A stretch of 32,114 bases of DNA from UMGS1649 sp045651205. Lineage in GTDB: Bacteria; Bacillota; Clostridia; TANB77; CAG-465. The DNA lies in NCBI GenBank assembly GCA_045651205.1, contig JAZRSA010000059.1, positions 1 through 32,114 on the forward strand, in the 5' to 3' direction. The translations under genes and the position numbers were made by a program. Positions 30,224 through 32,114 of the stretch are shown one piece after another. The first letter of the stretch is position 1, and each line of letters opens with the position of its first letter. Under the pieces are notes generated by a model. The model was not told the origin of the DNA. It searched no databases and saw only the letters and a program-made list of their open reading frames with translations.

Positions 30224-30925
30224 ATGAGAGGTTCTAGACTTTTTGGCAATATATTTAAAACAAGTATTTTTATTATAATAATAGTATTAGCAGTGTATTT
30301 ATATAAGAATGGAAGTTTCGCTAATATAGCACCGGCGATTTCTAATGTGAAGTATGTTACTAATTTAAATAATTTATCTAAGCCACAACAGTCTCCGGCA
30401 GCAGGAAACGTTAAAAGAGAAATAGATGGAGTAAAGATAAATATAAAATATGTAGCAAAATATACAATAAGAGGACGCGTTGTTCATACAATGGGACATT
30501 TTGCAAATGATGTATCAGGAAAATTAATGCCTAAAGATGTAGGTATCAGTTGGGGATTTTTGGCCAGCGAAGAAAATAAAGATAAGCTAACGTGGTTTTT
30601 AGGTGGTGATAGAATACTAGCGTGTAATACATCAAATACCGTATGGCTTGCAGAACATGGTGGCTTTGATAAAGTTGGGTTGTACTTTTCAAATAATCAT
30701 TTAATATATAGTGATAATAGAACAAAATCTTTAATAAATAAAATAAGAGTTAATGATTTTATAGAAATACAAGGCTATCTTGTAGATGTTGTTTTTGATT
30801 ATGGTATCGGTAGAAATTCTACTATGAAAACTAGCACGGTAAGAAATGATACGGGACAAGGAGCGTGTGAAACAATATATGTTACTAATGTATCATGGTT
30901 AAAACAAAGTAAATATAATAAGTAA
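30224..30925 (+). CDS. Uncharacterised membrane-anchored protein with a conserved GACE-type domain
   Basis: A 233-aa protein. An N-terminal helix (~12-31, TSIFIIIIVLAVYLYKNG) anchors a probably extracytoplasmic domain (~65-225). It contains YTIRGRVVHTMGHF, PKDVGISWGFLAS, NNHLIYSDN, DFIEIQGYLVDVV and DTGQGACETIYVTNVSWL. From memory, a family of uncharacterised proteins, known mainly from Proteobacteria, shares the order SPxDxxxGWG, NxHxIPA, DxxxLxGxLVxV and DTGAGACE; this protein matches it well. Function is unknown. ATG 30224 follows AAGGAG; earlier in-frame codons lack a site. Lying 62 nt after sigG, it could be forespore-expressed by read-through. Confidence 0.7.
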   Translation: MRGSRLFGNIFKTSIFIIIIVLAVYLYKNGSFANIAPAISNVKYVTNLNNLSKPQQSPAAGNVKREIDGVKINIKYVAKYTIRGRVVHTMGHFANDVSGKLMPKDVGISWGFLASEENKDKLTWFLGGDRILACNTSNTVWLAEHGGFDKVGLYFSNNHLIYSDNRTKSLINKIRVNDFIEIQGYLVDVVFDYGIGRNSTMKTSTVRNDTGQGACETIYVTNVSWLKQSKYNK

Positions 30926-30952
30926 AAAGAGTGATATTTTTTCACTCTTTTT
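30924..30952 (+). terminator. Terminator after the GACE-domain gene
   Basis: AAAAAGAGTGA (30924-30934) and TCACTCTTTTT (30942-30952) form a perfect 11-bp stem with a 7-nt loop, ending in a T-run. Confidence 0.85.
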
Positions 30953-30978
30953 ATTATATATATTAGTAGGTGATTAAT

Positions 30979-31506
30979 ATGTATAAGATTTATTTAAGTC
31001 CATCAACTCAAGACAAGAGTTTTGGAGTAGGAGAATATGGAACGGAAGAATATAGAATGAATATGATAGCAGATGTAGTAGAAAGGATATTGGTAAGTTC
31101 GGAGGAATTTCTTGTATATAGAAACAAAATAGGAATGAGTAGAGAAGATATAATAAAGGAAAGTAATACGCTAAATGTAGATATTCATGTGGCAATACAT
31201 AGTAATTATGGTGGAGCTAATGGCCCAGAATGTTTTCCTAAAGTGGGATGTGAAAGATCTAATGGAGTAGCTAAAGAAATATATAAAGGATTAAAGAATA
31301 TATATTATGATAAAGAAACTGATAATGGTGTAATGTATAATAATAAGATAGTAGAGATAATGAATGTAAGTAGTCCTGCAGTTCTTGTTGAAATTGGATA
31401 TCATGATAACGAGAAAGATGTAGAATGGATAATTAACAATATATATATAATAGGAGAAGCTATAGCATATGGAATAATAGAAGGCATGAAATTAAAACTT
31501 TGTTAG
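30979..31506 (+). CDS. Divergent N-acetylmuramoyl-L-alanine amidase (Amidase_3-like)
   Basis: A 175-aa protein without a signal peptide. Amidase_3 landmarks are visible: YGTEEYRMNMIADVV (metal-binding E region), DIHVAIHSNYGG (the second metal-binding histidine) and PAVLVEIGYHDNEKD (catalytic glutamate). The first motif, normally DPGHGG, reads YLSPSTQDKSFG and lacks the histidine ligand. I recall other Firmicute amidases with the SPSxQ form. ATG 30979 is ~6 nt after AGGTG; an upstream GTG at 30970 is part of that site. Its place among sporulation genes suggests a role in spore or mother-cell wall lysis, by inference. Confidence 0.75.
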   Translation: MYKIYLSPSTQDKSFGVGEYGTEEYRMNMIADVVERILVSSEEFLVYRNKIGMSREDIIKESNTLNVDIHVAIHSNYGGANGPECFPKVGCERSNGVAKEIYKGLKNIYYDKETDNGVMYNNKIVEIMNVSSPAVLVEIGYHDNEKDVEWIINNIYIIGEAIAYGIIEGMKLKLC

Positions 31507-31515
31507 GGAGGATGT

Positions 31516-31746
31516 ATGGCTAGAGGAATAGATTTTAGACAAAAAGAAGTAGTAAATGTAAGAGATGGAAAGATACTTGGATTCGTTATAGATGTTGATG
31601 CAGAACTAACAAATGGAGCTATAAAAAGTATAGTTGTGGCGCAAGCTGGAAAATTGATAAAGAGTATTGGTGGCAAAAATAATATAACCATTCCTTGGAA
31701 TAATGTAAAATTAATCGGAGAAGATGTAATTTTAGTAGAAATTTAA
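31516..31746 (+). CDS. ylmC: YlmC/YmxH family sporulation protein (PRC barrel)
   Basis: A 76-aa protein forming one PRC-barrel-like beta domain: FRQKEVVNVRDGKILGFVIDVD at ~7-28, then GAIKSIVVAQAG and NITIPWNNVKLIGEDVILVE. Small proteins of this YlmC/YmxH group are widespread in endospore formers and are often found next to sigG. The exact function is unknown. GGGAGG lies 7 nt before ATG 31516, 9 nt after the amidase stop, so the two form an operon. The gene letter is tentative, since YlmC and YmxH are hard to separate by eye. Confidence 0.85.
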   Translation: MARGIDFRQKEVVNVRDGKILGFVIDVDAELTNGAIKSIVVAQAGKLIKSIGGKNNITIPWNNVKLIGEDVILVEI

Positions 31747-31828
31747 GAAAAAAGTGTGGCTTGAAACCCAGTCGTATCAAGGGTTCTAAAAAAACTCGAA
31801 AAAAATTTAAATTTTTTTAAAATTATTG

Positions 31829-31857
31829 TTGACAATACGAATGGCCTGTGCTAAAAT
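31829..31857 (+). promoter_or_regulatory. Ribosomal RNA operon promoter
   Basis: TTGACA (31829-31834), a 17-bp spacer and TAAAAT (31852-31857) with a TGn extension (31849-31851). A/T-rich runs just upstream (31790-31825) could act as an UP element. It lies about 175 nt before the 16S start. Confidence 0.85.
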
Positions 31858-32029
31858 ATATCTACGATGTCGCGGTAAACACGCGATATTTTAAAGCACA
31901 TTGAAAAATAAAGAGTAAAACAAGCCAAGTAAAGATGGGGTTATGGAAAACATAACAACCACGTTAATTTTTAAAAAAGTTTTTTAAACAAAGTAATTAA
32001 GAGATAGCTAACGTTATCTTGAGAGAATT
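31858..32029 (+). other. rRNA leader
   Basis: The transcribed leader between the rRNA promoter and 16S. It contains CACATTGAAAAATAAAGAG, similar to the boxA-region wording of Firmicute rRNA leaders, and short inverted segments (such as AGATAGCTAACGTTATCT near 32003-32020) that may take part in RNase III processing. No gene is visible. Confidence 0.6.
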
Positions 32030-32114
32030 TAAGACAAGAGTTTGATTCTGGCTCAGGATGAACGCTGGCGGCGCACTTAAGACATGCAAGTCGAACGAAA
32101 ATACAATGTACAGA
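32030..32114 (+). rRNA. 16S ribosomal RNA, 5' end only
   Basis: AGAGTTTGAT (32037 onward), CTGGCTCAGGATGAACGCTGG and ACATGCAAGTCGAACG are universal 16S 5' sequences, so base 1 lies near 32030. About 85 nt are present before the window edge. The 27F-site wording is GATTCTGG instead of GATCCTGG. The following GCGCACTTAAGACATGCAAG, in place of the common TAACACATGCAAG, may help place the organism. Confidence 0.97.

Noticed and set aside
31761..31785. GAAACCC...GGGTTC hairpin as terminator after ylmC
   Set aside because: The stem is short and imperfect (one unpaired A) and no T-run follows.
1..32114. CRISPR arrays, tRNA genes, insertion sequences, prophage or defence genes
   Set aside because: I saw no regular spaced repeats, cloverleaf sequences, transposases or integrases on either strand; the region is core genome apart from the orphans listed.

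Overview
The window looks like the replication-origin region of an AT-rich, spore-forming Firmicute, most likely an uncultured or gut-type member of Clostridia. The evidence is low GC with A/T-ending codons, AGGAGG-type ribosome binding sites, the Gram-positive gene order rpmH-rnpA-yidD-yidC-jag-mnmE-mnmG-rsmG-parA-parB left of the origin and dnaA-dnaN-recF-gyrB right of it, and endospore genes (spoIVFA/spoIVFB, spoIIGA-sigE, sigG, ylmC). The species cannot be named from the sequence. Almost every gene left of about 10.0 kb is on the minus strand and almost every gene right of it is on the plus strand, as expected for replication diverging from this point.

Left arm (1-9962, minus strand). It holds a truncated membrane protein, a DUF4446 protein, parB, parA, and an 86-codon orphan with atypical base composition. 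Then come rsmG, mnmG and mnmE (ribosome and tRNA modification), khpB/jag, yidC, yidD, rnpA, rpmH and a 158-aa orphan. CACGTG-centred parS-like palindromes lie at the rsmG start, in mnmE and in jag, so the ParB partition protein encoded here probably loads beside the origin.

Origin (9963-12159). It is bipartite, like that of Bacillus subtilis. DnaA-box clusters lie upstream of dnaA (seven boxes) and in the dnaA-dnaN gap (at least five perfect boxes plus variants). The downstream part ends in a box, six perfect CTA triplets (a DnaA-trio) and a pure A/T unwinding tract. A 10-bp perfect inverted repeat that resembles a DnaA box brackets this unwinding module.

Right arm (12160-32114, plus strand). 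dnaN, recF, two tiny cysteine-rich membrane proteins, gyrB and uppS are followed by a large HExxH zincin-like orphan. Next come the infC-rpmI-rplT operon with an attenuator-type leader and an ATT-started infC, efp, a small minus-strand ribbon-helix-helix protein, a zinc-ribbon membrane protein and miaB. The sporulation and division block follows: spoIVFA-like M23 protein/spoIVFB, ftsA-ftsZ, spoIIGA-sigE, sigG, an uncharacterised membrane-anchored protein, a divergent amidase and ylmC/ymxH. The window ends with an rRNA promoter, leader and the first ~85 nt of 16S rRNA.

Most of the window is conserved core genome. The most unusual items are the inverted-repeat-bracketed DnaA-trio, the HELNH protein, the recF-gyrB cysteine-rich pair, the foreign-looking gene between parA and rsmG, and a SpoIVFA homologue that keeps the whole LytM active site. 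All functional calls come from reading motifs by eye; no database search was run.
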